Source of the DNA: Streptomyces sp. NRRL B-24484
Lineage (GTDB): Bacteria > Actinomycetota > Actinomycetes > Streptomycetales > Streptomycetaceae
Assembly: GCF_000717715.1 (NCBI RefSeq)
Contig: NZ_JOAI01000050.1
Coordinates: forward strand, 33,109 to 97,108
Direction: 5' to 3'
Length of the DNA: 64,000 bases
Shown: positions 57,121-64,000 of the stretch, piece by piece
Layout of the letters: each line of letters opens with the position of its first letter
Position numbering within the stretch: the first letter of the stretch is position 1
Program-made: the position numbers and the translations under genes
Notes under the pieces: generated by a model
The model's database searches: none
What the model saw: the letters and a program-made list of their open reading frames with translations, nothing else
What the model was told of the DNA's origin: nothing

Positions 57121-57149
57121 ACATTACCCGACGCCAGGCCCCGCTCCAA
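57121..57149 (-). promoter_or_regulatory. tRNA operon promoter
   Basis: Minus-strand TTGGAG (57144-57149) and TAATGT (57121-57126) with a 17-base spacer, about 70 bases upstream of the first tRNA-Gln. A close match to vegetative HrdB promoters. Confidence 0.75.
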
Positions 57150-57177
57150 AATCGATAACCGCAGGCAGGGCGCCGGA

Positions 57178-57215
57178 CGCCTGCGGCCCTGGTCAGCGCA
57201 CCCGGGCCGCAGGCG
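57178..57215 (-). terminator. gltX terminator
   Basis: A 12-bp stem (CGCCTGCGGCCC and its complement) with a 14-base loop, 13 bases after the gltX stop and upstream of the tRNA promoter. Confidence 0.7.
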
Positions 57216-57227
57216 TGGCGGGCGGCC

Positions 57228-58733
57228 TCAGGAGGCCGCTGCGGGCTCCAGGGCGGCCGTCAGCCGGCGCAGCGTCTCGGCCCGGCCCAGCAGCTCCATC
57301 GACTCGAACAGCGGCGGGGAGACCCGGCGCCCGGTCACCGCGACCCGCAGCGGGGTGAAGGCGAACTTGGGCTTGATCCCGAGGCCGTCCACCAGGGCCT
57401 CGCGCAGTGCGGCCTGGATCGCGTCCGGGGTGAAGTCGGCCAGCTCCTCCAGCGCCTTCACCGAGGCCTCCAGCACCGGCCGGGCGTCCGCGCCGAGCGC
57501 CTTGGCGGCGTCGTCCGGGTCGACGGCGAAGTCCGCCGGGTCGACGAACAGGAAGCCGGCCATCGGGACGATCTCGCCGAGCACGACCATCCGCTCCTGG
57601 GTGAGCGGGGCGATCCGGGCCAGCAGGTCGAGCTGGTGCGCGGCGGGCTCGGCCGGCAGCAGGCCGGCGGCCTGCAGGTACGGCACCAGCCGGCGGACGA
57701 ACTCCGCCGGGTCGAGCGCGCGCAGGTGCTCGGCGTTGATCGCCTCGCACTTCTTGAGGTCGAAGCGGGCCGGGTTGGCGTTGACCTTGGCGATGTCGAA
57801 GGCCGCGACCATCTCCGCCATGGAGAAGCGGTCCCGGTCCTCGGCGAGCGACCAGCCCAGCAGGGCCAGGTAGTTGAGCAGGCCCTCGGGCAGGAAGCCG
57901 CGCTCGCGGTAGAGGTTGAGCGAGGCCTGCGGGTCGCGCTTGGAGAGCTTCTTGTTGCCCTCGCCCATCACGTACGGCAGGTGGCCGAAGCGCGGCGTGG
58001 CGCCGCCGCCCACGCCGATGTCGGCGAGGGCCGCGTACAGCGCGATCTGACGGGGGGTGGAGGAGAGCAGGTCCTCGCCGCGCAGCACGTGGGTGATGCC
58101 CATCAGCGCGTCGTCGACCGGGTTCACCAGGGTGTACAGCGGGGCGCCGTTGGCCCGGACGATGCCGTAGTCCGGCACGTCCTTGGGGTCGAAGGCGACC
58201 GGGCCGCGGACGAGGTCGTCGAAGGCGAGCGTGGTGTCGGGCATCCGGAAGCGCAGGATCGGGCTGCGGCCCTCCAGCCGGTACACGGCGACCCGGTCCT
58301 CGCTCAGCTCGCGGCAGTGGCCGTCGTAGCCGGACGGCCGGCCGGCGGCGCGGGCGGCCTCGCGGCGGGCGTCGAGCTCCTCCGTGGAGCAGTAGCAGTG
58401 GTAGGCGTGCCCGGCCTCGTGCAGCCGGCGGGCGACGTCGGCGTAGACGTCCATCCGCTGGGACTGCCGGTAGGGCGCGTGCGGGCCGCCGACCTCGGGG
58501 CCCTCGTCCCAGTCGAAGCCGAGCCAGCGCATCGCGTCGAGCAGCTGGCCGTACGACTCCTCGGAGTCGCGGGCCGCGTCGGTGTCCTCGATGCGGAAGA
58601 CCAGCGTGCCGCCGTGGTGGCGGGCGAAGGCCCAGTTGAACAGGGCGGTGCGGACCAGCCCGACGTGCGGGTTGCCGGTCGGGGACGGGCAGAAGCGGAC
58701 CCGGACGTCCGGGCCCGCGGGGGTGTCAGCCAC
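57228..58733 (-). CDS. gltX: Glutamyl-tRNA synthetase
   Basis: A 501-residue class I synthetase. The HIGH-type motif reads [12 protein letters not shown] near residue 20, and the KMSKS-type motif is [11 protein letters not shown] near 262. A zinc-like Cys set ([20 protein letters not shown]) is present. It charges tRNA-Glu and, in organisms lacking GlnRS, also mischarges tRNA-Gln for GatCAB; the tRNA-Glu/tRNA-Gln operon lies right next to it. GTG at 58731-58733 overlaps the FAH-gene stop by eight bases. Confidence 0.97.
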   Translation of the reverse strand: MADTPAGPDVRVRFCPSPTGNPHVGLVRTALFNWAFARHHGGTLVFRIEDTDAARDSEESYGQLLDAMRWLGFDWDEGPEVGGPHAPYRQSQRMDVYADVARRLHEAGHAYHCYCSTEELDARREAARAAGRPSGYDGHCRELSEDRVAVYRLEGRSPILRFRMPDTTLAFDDLVRGPVAFDPKDVPDYGIVRANGAPLYTLVNPVDDALMGITHVLRGEDLLSSTPRQIALYAALADIGVGGGATPRFGHLPYVMGEGNKKLSKRDPQASLNLYRERGFLPEGLLNYLALLGWSLAEDRDRFSMAEMVAAFDIAKVNANPARFDLKKCEAINAEHLRALDPAEFVRRLVPYLQAAGLLPAEPAAHQLDLLARIAPLTQERMVVLGEIVPMAGFLFVDPADFAVDPDDAAKALGADARPVLEASVKALEELADFTPDAIQAALREALVDGLGIKPKFAFTPLRVAVTGRRVSPPLFESMELLGRAETLRRLTAALEPAAAS

Positions 58734-59526
58734 GCTTGATCACCTTGTTGGTGAGGGTGCCGATGCCTTCGACGGAGACGGCGACCTCGTCGCCGATGCT
58801 GAGGGGGCCGACGCCCGCGGGGGTGCCGGTCAGGACGACATCGCCCGGCAGGAGCGTCATCGCCTCGGAGATGTGCGCGATCAGTTCGGGGATCGAACGC
58901 ACCATCAGCGAGGTGCGGCCGGTCTGCCGCAGCTCGCCGTTGACGGTGCAGGTGATCGCCAGGTCGGACGGGTCCAGCTCGGTCTCGATCCACGGGCCGA
59001 GCGGGCAGGAGGTGTCGAAGCCCTTGGCCCGGGCCCACTGGCCCTCGCGCTGCTGGACGTCGCGCGCGGTGACGTCGTTGGCGCAGGTGTAGCCGAGGAT
59101 CACCTCGGGGACGCGCTCCAGCGGCACCTCGCGGCACATCCGGCCGATCACCACGGCGAGCTCCGCCTCGTGCTGCACGTCCGAGGAGAACGGCGGGTAG
59201 GCGATGGACTCGGTGGGGCCGACGACCGCGGTGGACGGCTTGAAGAAGGTCAGCGGGACGTCCGGGACCTCGTTGCCGAGCTCGGCGGCGTGCGCCGCGT
59301 AGTTGCGGCCGACCGCGACGATCTTGTTCGGCAGCATCGGCGCCAGCAGCCGGACGTCCTGCATCCGGAAGCTCTCGCCGGACAGCTGCGGCGGCCCGAA
59401 CGGGTGGCCGGCCAGCGCGTGGACGACCAGGGAATCGGGTCGGGCCGCATCCCCCTCGACGACGCCGAAGGAGACGCTGCCGGCGGCAGGGCTCCCTTCC
59501 CGGACGGAAAACCTGGCGATGCGCAC
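58726..59526 (-). CDS. Fumarylacetoacetate hydrolase (FAH) family protein
   Basis: A 266-residue FAH-fold protein. It has [20 protein letters not shown], the metal ligands in [16 protein letters not shown] and [20 protein letters not shown], and [20 protein letters not shown]. Members include acylpyruvases and oxaloacetate decarboxylases (FAHD1-like) or 2-hydroxyhepta-2,4-diene-1,7-dioate isomerases; the substrate cannot be fixed. GTG at 59524-59526. Operon with gltX. Confidence 0.92.
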   Translation of the reverse strand: MRIARFSVREGSPAAGSVSFGVVEGDAARPDSLVVHALAGHPFGPPQLSGESFRMQDVRLLAPMLPNKIVAVGRNYAAHAAELGNEVPDVPLTFFKPSTAVVGPTESIAYPPFSSDVQHEAELAVVIGRMCREVPLERVPEVILGYTCANDVTARDVQQREGQWARAKGFDTSCPLGPWIETELDPSDLAITCTVNGELRQTGRTSLMVRSIPELIAHISEAMTLLPGDVVLTGTPAGVGPLSIGDEVAVSVEGIGTLTNKVIKRG

Positions 59527-59628
59527 CCTGCAGCCTCTCGGTCGGTGACCTGCTCGATCGTTCCCAGGCTATCGCGCGGGGTGCCGCCGGCCCGGGCGCG
59601 CACGGCCGCCGGGGCGCCCGGGAAGCGC

Positions 59629-59663
59629 GGAGGGGCGCCGACCGCAACGGTCGGCGCCCCTCC
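59629..59663 (-). terminator. Terminator of the small TANPRRT protein gene
   Basis: A perfect 16-bp stem (GGAGGGGCGCCGACCG and its complement) around a 3-base loop, 15 bases after the small gene's stop. Confidence 0.8.
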
Positions 59664-59678
59664 GTCGGGCGGGTGCGC

Positions 59679-59900
59679 TCAGTCCAGGGGGAGGCGCGGC
59701 GCGGGCGCCACCATCAGCTGGGTGCGGCGCGGGTTGGCGGTGCTGTCGGGCAGCTCGGCGGCGTACTCGCGCGGCTGCTGCGAGGCCACCGCACCGGGCA
59801 GCTGGGCGAAGTCCTCGACCGAGGCCAGGGTGGTCCGACGCGGGTTGGCGGTGGGCCGGACGGTGAGCGTGGACTTCGCGGCCTTGGTCGGCTGGGACAT
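59679..59900 (-). CDS. Small protein with duplicated TANPRRT motif
   Basis: A 73-residue protein (MSQPTKAAKSTLTVRPTANP at the start). TANPRRT occurs twice, near residues 18-24 and 54-60, each followed by a short hydrophobic run (TLASV and QLMVAP). No signal peptide, membrane helix, cysteine or known domain is present. ATG at 59898-59900 has AAGG about ten bases upstream. It has its own strong terminator, and is divergent from cvnA across a 460-base region with a Crp-like site. I do not recognise a function: a peptide precursor or a small binding protein are both possible. Confidence 0.75.
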   Translation of the reverse strand: MSQPTKAAKSTLTVRPTANPRRTTLASVEDFAQLPGAVASQQPREYAAELPDSTANPRRTQLMVAPAPRLPLD

Positions 59901-60004
59901 GGGCGGGGCACCTTGGTTTCGCGAGGGGGACTTTTGGACGGGCGCGGACCTGGGAAGGCTCTCCGCGGCCCCGCCAAGGGTAAGGATCTCCTGTCACACG
60001 AGCC

Positions 60005-60043
60005 GTGACCAAAGCTACACATTAATCTGTGACTTTGGTCACA
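60005..60043. promoter_or_regulatory. Palindromic operator with Crp/FNR-type core
   Basis: GTGACCAAAG (60005-60014) and CTTTGGTCAC (60033-60042) are perfect inverted repeats 18 bases apart. The right part contains TGTGA-N6-TCACA (60028-60043), the classical Crp palindrome, which also fits the GTG-N6-GNCAC motif reported for Streptomyces Crp. It lies 105-143 bases upstream of the small gene and about 320 upstream of cvnA. The regulator is inferred. Confidence 0.55.
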
Positions 60044-60259
60044 ATTGCGTGATCCACTTCGGCTTTCGGGGCATTCGGGGCGGTTCGAGAATTCCGACAT
60101 ACCGCCCATTTCGGACATTGGTTGCACATGCCCGGGCTCCGCCCAGTCGGCCGAAGGGTGCTGCGTGTCCGAAAAGAGCCGTATTACCGGCGCGTAACCG
60201 CACAGACCGTGAGAGCCTGCGCGCGGTCGGTAGCTCAGGACACCGAGTCATAACGGCCC

Positions 60260-60288
60260 TTGTTGGACTTCTCGCGCTGTGCTGGAAT
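60260..60288 (+). promoter_or_regulatory. Possible cvnA promoter
   Basis: TTGTTG (60260-60265) and TGGAAT (60283-60288) 17 bases apart, about 75 bases upstream of the cvnA start. The -10 is a modest match. Confidence 0.4.
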
Positions 60289-60362
60289 GCCACGGAAAAA
60301 CTCGACACCGTCCCCCTCCGCGCCAGCGGGGAGGGGCGCCCGGTCCAGAGGTTGCGACGCCA

Positions 60363-63300
60363 GTGCAGGGACGTTTCAAGAGGGGCAGCGGCGCCGCGGG
60401 TGACCCGGAGTCGCGCGAGCCGGTGACCGGCCCCCACCAGGCAGCGCCGACAGCAGGCCAGGCCGGCGGCAGCGCCGAGCCCGCCGACGACACGGTCACG
60501 GACGGCCACGACGCGGCCGACGGCAAGTCGGGCCGTTCGCGGCTCCGCAGCACGCTCAACTACCGCCGGGCGACCGGCCTCAACAGGTTCGCGCTGCGCA
60601 ACTGGCGCATCCGCACGCGCCTGATCGCGCTGCTGCTGCTCCCCGTGATGGTGGCGCTCGTCCTCGGCGGTCTGCGCGTGCAGACCTCGATGGAGAACTC
60701 CCGCCAGCTGGCGCAGATGACCGACCTCGCGGACCTCGCCCGCCGGGCGACCGCGCTGGCCGACGCCCTGGAGACCGAGCGCGACATCAGCGCCGGCCCG
60801 CTCACCGCCAAGCCGGGCGAGCGCCAGGACCCGGACGTCATGGACGCCCAGAAGAACACCGACCAGCTGAGCAAGGCCTTCGCCACCAGCGCCGACAAGT
60901 TCGACGAGCTCGACCTCGCCGGTGGAAAGGCGCTGCTGCTGCAGGTCCGCAAGGACCTCAACCAGCTGTCGGAGGCACGCGGTTCCGCGTACACCAACAT
61001 CGACAACATTCAGGCCACCGTCCTGAACTACGACGTGATCATCAAGGGTCTCATCGGCATCACCGAGGAGATCGCGATCGCGTCGAACTCGACCGAGCTG
61101 ATCAAGATCACCCGGGCGCTCAGCCAGTTCGCGCTGTCCAAGGAGAACGCGTCCATGCAGCGCGCGCTGATCTCCGCCGCGCTGGCCCGCCCCGGGAAGG
61201 CCGACCTCTCCCCCTCGGACGAGACCTTCGGCATCCGGCTCCAGGTCTCCGAGGAGTCCGCGCTCGCCAACTTCACCGCCATCTACGGTGACGAAGAGGC
61301 CCGCAAGAAGCGCTCCAGCCTGAGCTTCAACCAGACCATCGCGGACACCGACCGGTACACCCAGCAGGTGCTGAACACCAACGGCATCCGGCAGACCGAC
61401 CCGCGCACCTACACGGACTGGTACGACGCCGCCAGCGTCAAGATCAACGCCGAGCAGCGCATCGAGACCCAGCTGCTCGAGGACCTCGACGGCAAGGCCC
61501 AGAAGCTGCAGTCGGACGCCGACACCGAGGCGCTGGTCAACGCCGCGCTGATCGCCGTCGTCCTCATCGTCGCCATCGCCGGTGCGGCCATCGTGGCCCG
61601 CTCGATGGTGCGCTCGCTGACCCGTCTGCAGGCCGCGGCCGAGGACGTCGCCGAGCGCCGCCTGCCCGAGCTGGTCAAGACCCTCTCCGAGAGCGACCCG
61701 CACGACGTCGACGTCACCGTCGAGCCCGTCGGCGTCGACTCCGCGGACGAGATCGGCCACGTGGCCTCCGCGTTCGACATGGTGCACCGCGAGGCCGTCC
61801 GCCTCGCCGCCGAGCAGGCCCTCCTGCGAGGCAACATCAACGCGATGTTCACCAACCTCTCGCGCCGCAGCCAGGGCCTCATCCAGCGCCAGCTGTCGCT
61901 CATCTCCGAGCTGGAGAGCCGCGAGGCCGACCCGGACCAGCTGGCCAGCCTCTTCAAGCTGGACCACCTCGCGACCCGCATGCGCCGCAACGGCGAGAAC
62001 CTGCTCGTCCTCGCGGGTGAGGACCCGGGCCGCCGCTGGACCCGCCCCGTCCCGCTGGTCGACGTGCTCCGCGCCGCCGCCTCCGAGGTGGAGCAGTACG
62101 AGCGCATCGAACTCGCCGCGGTGCCGTCGACCGAGGTCGCCGGCCGCGTCGTCAACGACCTCGTCCACCTCCTCGCCGAGCTGCTGGAGAACGCGACCTC
62201 GTTCTCCAGCCCGCAGACCCGCGTCCGGGTCACCGGCCACGCGCTGCCCGACGGCCGCGTGCTGGTCGAGATCCACGACACCGGCATCGGCCTCAGCCCG
62301 GACGACCTCGCGGACATCAACGAGCGCCTCGCGAGCCCGCCCACCGTCGACGTCTCCGTCTCCCGCCGCATGGGCCTCTTCGTGGTCGGCCGCCTGTCCC
62401 TGCGACACGGCATCCGCATCCAGCTGCGCCCCAGCGACTCCGGCGGCACCACCGCACTCGTCATGCTGCCGGTCGACGTCACCAACGCCGCCGGCCGTCC
62501 CGGTCAGCGTCCCGCCGGCGGTGCCGCCGCCGGCAAGGGCCGCGGCCTCGCCCCGACCCCGCGCCAGCAGGGCCGCGGCACCGCGGCGGAGGCCCTCTCG
62601 GGCCGCGCCGCCGCCGCGCTCGGCCAGGCCCCGGCCGGTGCGCCGGGCCGTCCGCAGCTCGGCCAGGGCGGCCCGGGCGGTGCCCCGCAGCAGCCCCAGC
62701 AGCCGCAGCAGCCCCAGGGCGGCCGTCCCGCCGGCGGTCTGCCGACCCGCGAGGTCGGCCAGGCGCTGCGCGAGAACCACACGCCGAACCAGCAGGGCCA
62801 GCAGGGCCAGCAGGGCCAGAACAACCAGCAGGGCCAGCAGGGCCTGCAGGGCCAGCCGCGGCGGGTCCCGGGCGCGTCCGGTGCCCCCGGCGCGCAGGGC
62901 GGCCCGAGCGGCCCCGGCCCGCAGGGCGGCCTGCCGCGCCGCGGCCCGGAGCAGGGCCCCGGCGGCCGTGCCCCGATGCCCGAGCGTCCGCGTCCGGAGG
63001 CCGGCCCGCAGGGCGGCCGTCCGGCGGGCCCCGGCCAGCAGCGCCCGCAGGCGCCGCAGCAGCCGGGCCCGGCGGAGAACCCGGTCGAGTCCACCGTGCA
63101 GTTCGGCCGGCCGCGCTTCGAGGCCAGCGACATCGACCCGCGCGACCCGCTGGGCCTCGGCCTGGTGGAGCCGGTGCTGCCGGACCCGTCCGTGCAGCCG
63201 GGCGGCGGCCAGCCGTTCGAGCAGCAGGCCCCGCAGCAGCCCCTGCCGCAGCAGGCCCAGCCGATGGCCCTGCCGACCGGCCCCGGCCCGGAGGACACCC

Positions 63301-63920
63301 AGCAGTGGTTCCGTCCGGAGGACGGCGGCCAGCAGCAGGCCCGGCCGCGCCCGCAGCAGCAGCAGTACCAGCCGCAGCGCCCCGGCACCTCGGCGGGCGT
63401 CCCGCCGCAGCAGCAGGCCCCGCAGGGTCCGCCGCGCCAGCAGCAGCGCCCGCAGGCGCCGCAGCAGCCGGCCGGTCCGCAGGGCGGTCCGCAGCGTCCG
63501 GGTCCGCAGGGCGGTCCGCAGCGCCCCGGTCCGCAGGGCCCCGGTCCGCAGGGCGGTGACCCGGGCCGCCGCGACGCCGCCGAGGCCCCGTGGCGTCCGT
63601 CGGCCAACGACGAGCGCTGGCGCCGTGCCGAGCAGGTGCGCGAGCCCTCGACGAGCGGCCTGACCACCTCGGGCCTGCCGCGCCGCACCCCGCAGGCCAA
63701 CCTGGTCTCCGGCACCGCCGAGTCGGCGCCGCTGACCGGACCGCAGGTCTCCCGTAGCCCGGAGGAGGTCCGCGGCCGCCTGACCAACCTGCGCCGCGGC
63801 ATCCAGCAGGGCCGCCAGGCCGGCCAGGGACAGGGTCCGGCCCAGGGCCAGGGCCAGAACAACTTCGGCCGCCAGCAGCAGGGCTTCGACGGCTTCGGCC
63901 AGAACCACCAGGAGCGTTGA
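60363..63920 (+). CDS. cvnA: Conservon sensor histidine-kinase-like protein CvnA
   Basis: An 1185-residue membrane protein, the sensor of a conservon (CvnA-D: kinase-like, roadblock, DUF742 and Ras-like GTPase). Order: basic N-terminus (VQGRFKRGSG), transmembrane helix near residue 90 (LIALLLLPVMVALVLGGLRV), a nitrate/nitrite-sensing (NIT)-type extracytoplasmic domain, a second helix near 390 (NAALIAVVLIVAIAGAAIV), HAMP, then an HATPase with N-box LLAELLENATSFS and DTGIGLSPDD. The usual H-box is absent. From about residue 715 the protein is Gln/Gly/Pro-rich and disordered. GTG at 60363 fits the family N-terminus; its SD is weak. Confidence 0.93.
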   Translation: MQGRFKRGSGAAGDPESREPVTGPHQAAPTAGQAGGSAEPADDTVTDGHDAADGKSGRSRLRSTLNYRRATGLNRFALRNWRIRTRLIALLLLPVMVALVLGGLRVQTSMENSRQLAQMTDLADLARRATALADALETERDISAGPLTAKPGERQDPDVMDAQKNTDQLSKAFATSADKFDELDLAGGKALLLQVRKDLNQLSEARGSAYTNIDNIQATVLNYDVIIKGLIGITEEIAIASNSTELIKITRALSQFALSKENASMQRALISAALARPGKADLSPSDETFGIRLQVSEESALANFTAIYGDEEARKKRSSLSFNQTIADTDRYTQQVLNTNGIRQTDPRTYTDWYDAASVKINAEQRIETQLLEDLDGKAQKLQSDADTEALVNAALIAVVLIVAIAGAAIVARSMVRSLTRLQAAAEDVAERRLPELVKTLSESDPHDVDVTVEPVGVDSADEIGHVASAFDMVHREAVRLAAEQALLRGNINAMFTNLSRRSQGLIQRQLSLISELESREADPDQLASLFKLDHLATRMRRNGENLLVLAGEDPGRRWTRPVPLVDVLRAAASEVEQYERIELAAVPSTEVAGRVVNDLVHLLAELLENATSFSSPQTRVRVTGHALPDGRVLVEIHDTGIGLSPDDLADINERLASPPTVDVSVSRRMGLFVVGRLSLRHGIRIQLRPSDSGGTTALVMLPVDVTNAAGRPGQRPAGGAAAGKGRGLAPTPRQQGRGTAAEALSGRAAAALGQAPAGAPGRPQLGQGGPGGAPQQPQQPQQPQGGRPAGGLPTREVGQALRENHTPNQQGQQGQQGQNNQQGQQGLQGQPRRVPGASGAPGAQGGPSGPGPQGGLPRRGPEQGPGGRAPMPERPRPEAGPQGGRPAGPGQQRPQAPQQPGPAENPVESTVQFGRPRFEASDIDPRDPLGLGLVEPVLPDPSVQPGGGQPFEQQAPQQPLPQQAQPMALPTGPGPEDTQQWFRPEDGGQQQARPRPQQQQYQPQRPGTSAGVPPQQQAPQGPPRQQQRPQAPQQPAGPQGGPQRPGPQGGPQRPGPQGPGPQGGDPGRRDAAEAPWRPSANDERWRRAEQVREPSTSGLTTSGLPRRTPQANLVSGTAESAPLTGPQVSRSPEEVRGRLTNLRRGIQQGRQAGQGQGPAQGQGQNNFGRQQQGFDGFGQNHQER

Positions 63921-63930
63921 GTTGAGTCAG

Positions 63931-64000
63931 ATGAGCCAGGCCGCACAGAACCTGAACTGGCTGATCACCAATTTCGTGGACAACACCCCCGGGGTGTCGC
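63931..64000 (+). CDS. cvnB: Conservon roadblock/LC7 protein CvnB (5' part only)
   Basis: The frame from ATG at 63931 reads MSQAAQNLNWLITNFVDNTP and runs off the right edge. This is the standard N-terminus of CvnB, a roadblock/LC7-domain protein that associates with CvnA and the Ras-like GTPase CvnD. An in-frame TTG at 63922 with GGAG seven bases upstream is an alternative start. It begins ten bases after the cvnA stop. Confidence 0.9.
   Translation, partial: MSQAAQNLNWLITNFVDNTPGVS

Larger units (their letters stand above)
59901..60362. other. Divergent control region, small gene / conservon
   Basis: About 460 bases, less GC-rich than its surroundings, with no gene. It carries the long palindrome (60005-60043) and a possible cvnA promoter (60260-60288). 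Confidence 0.55.

Overview
The window is about 64 kb of very GC-rich chromosome from a member of the Streptomycetaceae (Streptomyces or Kitasatospora). Evidence for this is the high third-position GC, frequent GTG starts, the four-gene type I signal peptidase cluster next to rplS, an NsdA-type regulator next to amtB, a HupS-type HU protein with a histone-H1-like tail, an NdgR/leuCD divergent pair and the start of a conservon (CvnA/CvnB). The gene order matches the well-known conserved core of Streptomyces chromosomes (from memory, the SCO5540s-SCO5600s region of S. coelicolor, read in reverse). There is no rRNA operon, prophage, transposase, CRISPR array or secondary-metabolite cluster.

Layout, left to right. 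1-4.2 kb: YifB-like ATPase (partial), YraN, a DUF2469 protein, a Nudix hydrolase and the first signal peptidase. 4.5-7.5 kb: three more signal peptidases. 7.6-10.6 kb: the rpsP / KH protein / rimM / trmD / rplS ribosome-maturation genes. 10.6-15.2 kb: a small set of less usual genes (an HExxH plus zinc-ribbon protein, an archaeal/eukaryote-type prolyl-tRNA synthetase, a methyltransferase and a GNAT acetyltransferase) between rpsP and ffh. 15.3-21.3 kb: ffh, then the nitrogen genes amtB-glnK-glnD. 21.6-30.3 kb: nsdA, a primase/polymerase-like protein, ftsY, smc, a 67-residue coiled-coil protein and acylphosphatase. 30.5-33 kb: a TPM-domain membrane protein and a DMT-type membrane protein. 33-43 kb: mutM, rnc, rpmF, YceD, a DivIVA-like coiled-coil protein, coaD, rsmD, an HTH-containing protein, recG and a FakA/YloV-like DAK protein. 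43-53 kb: rpmB, thiD, pfkA, thiL, an Lrp-type ligand-binding domain, a DUF3515 protein, ddl, gpsA, plsC, cofC, a small protein and hupS. 53-60 kb: leuDC, ndgR, five tRNA genes (2 Gln, 3 Glu), gltX and a FAH-family protein. 59.6-64 kb: a small duplicated-motif protein, cvnA and the start of cvnB.

Most genes run on the minus strand in short operons. They cover protein export (Ffh, FtsY, four signal peptidases), ribosome assembly, nitrogen sensing (AmtB, GlnK, GlnD), chromosome organisation (SMC, HupS), leucine synthesis with its regulator, and thiamine phosphate handling (ThiD, ThiL).

The most striking anomaly is ftsY. Its reading frame loses homology directly after the conserved TKLDGTAKGG motif, so the last roughly 40 residues of this normally essential protein are absent, and the frame runs on antisense through the neighbouring gene. 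This is either an assembly deletion or a real lesion. Other points of interest are a pair of DnaA-box-like sites, a promoter architecture shared by rpsP and rplS, a Crp-type palindrome in front of the conservon, and a small protein with a duplicated TANPRRT motif. All functional calls come from reading the sequence; no database search was run.
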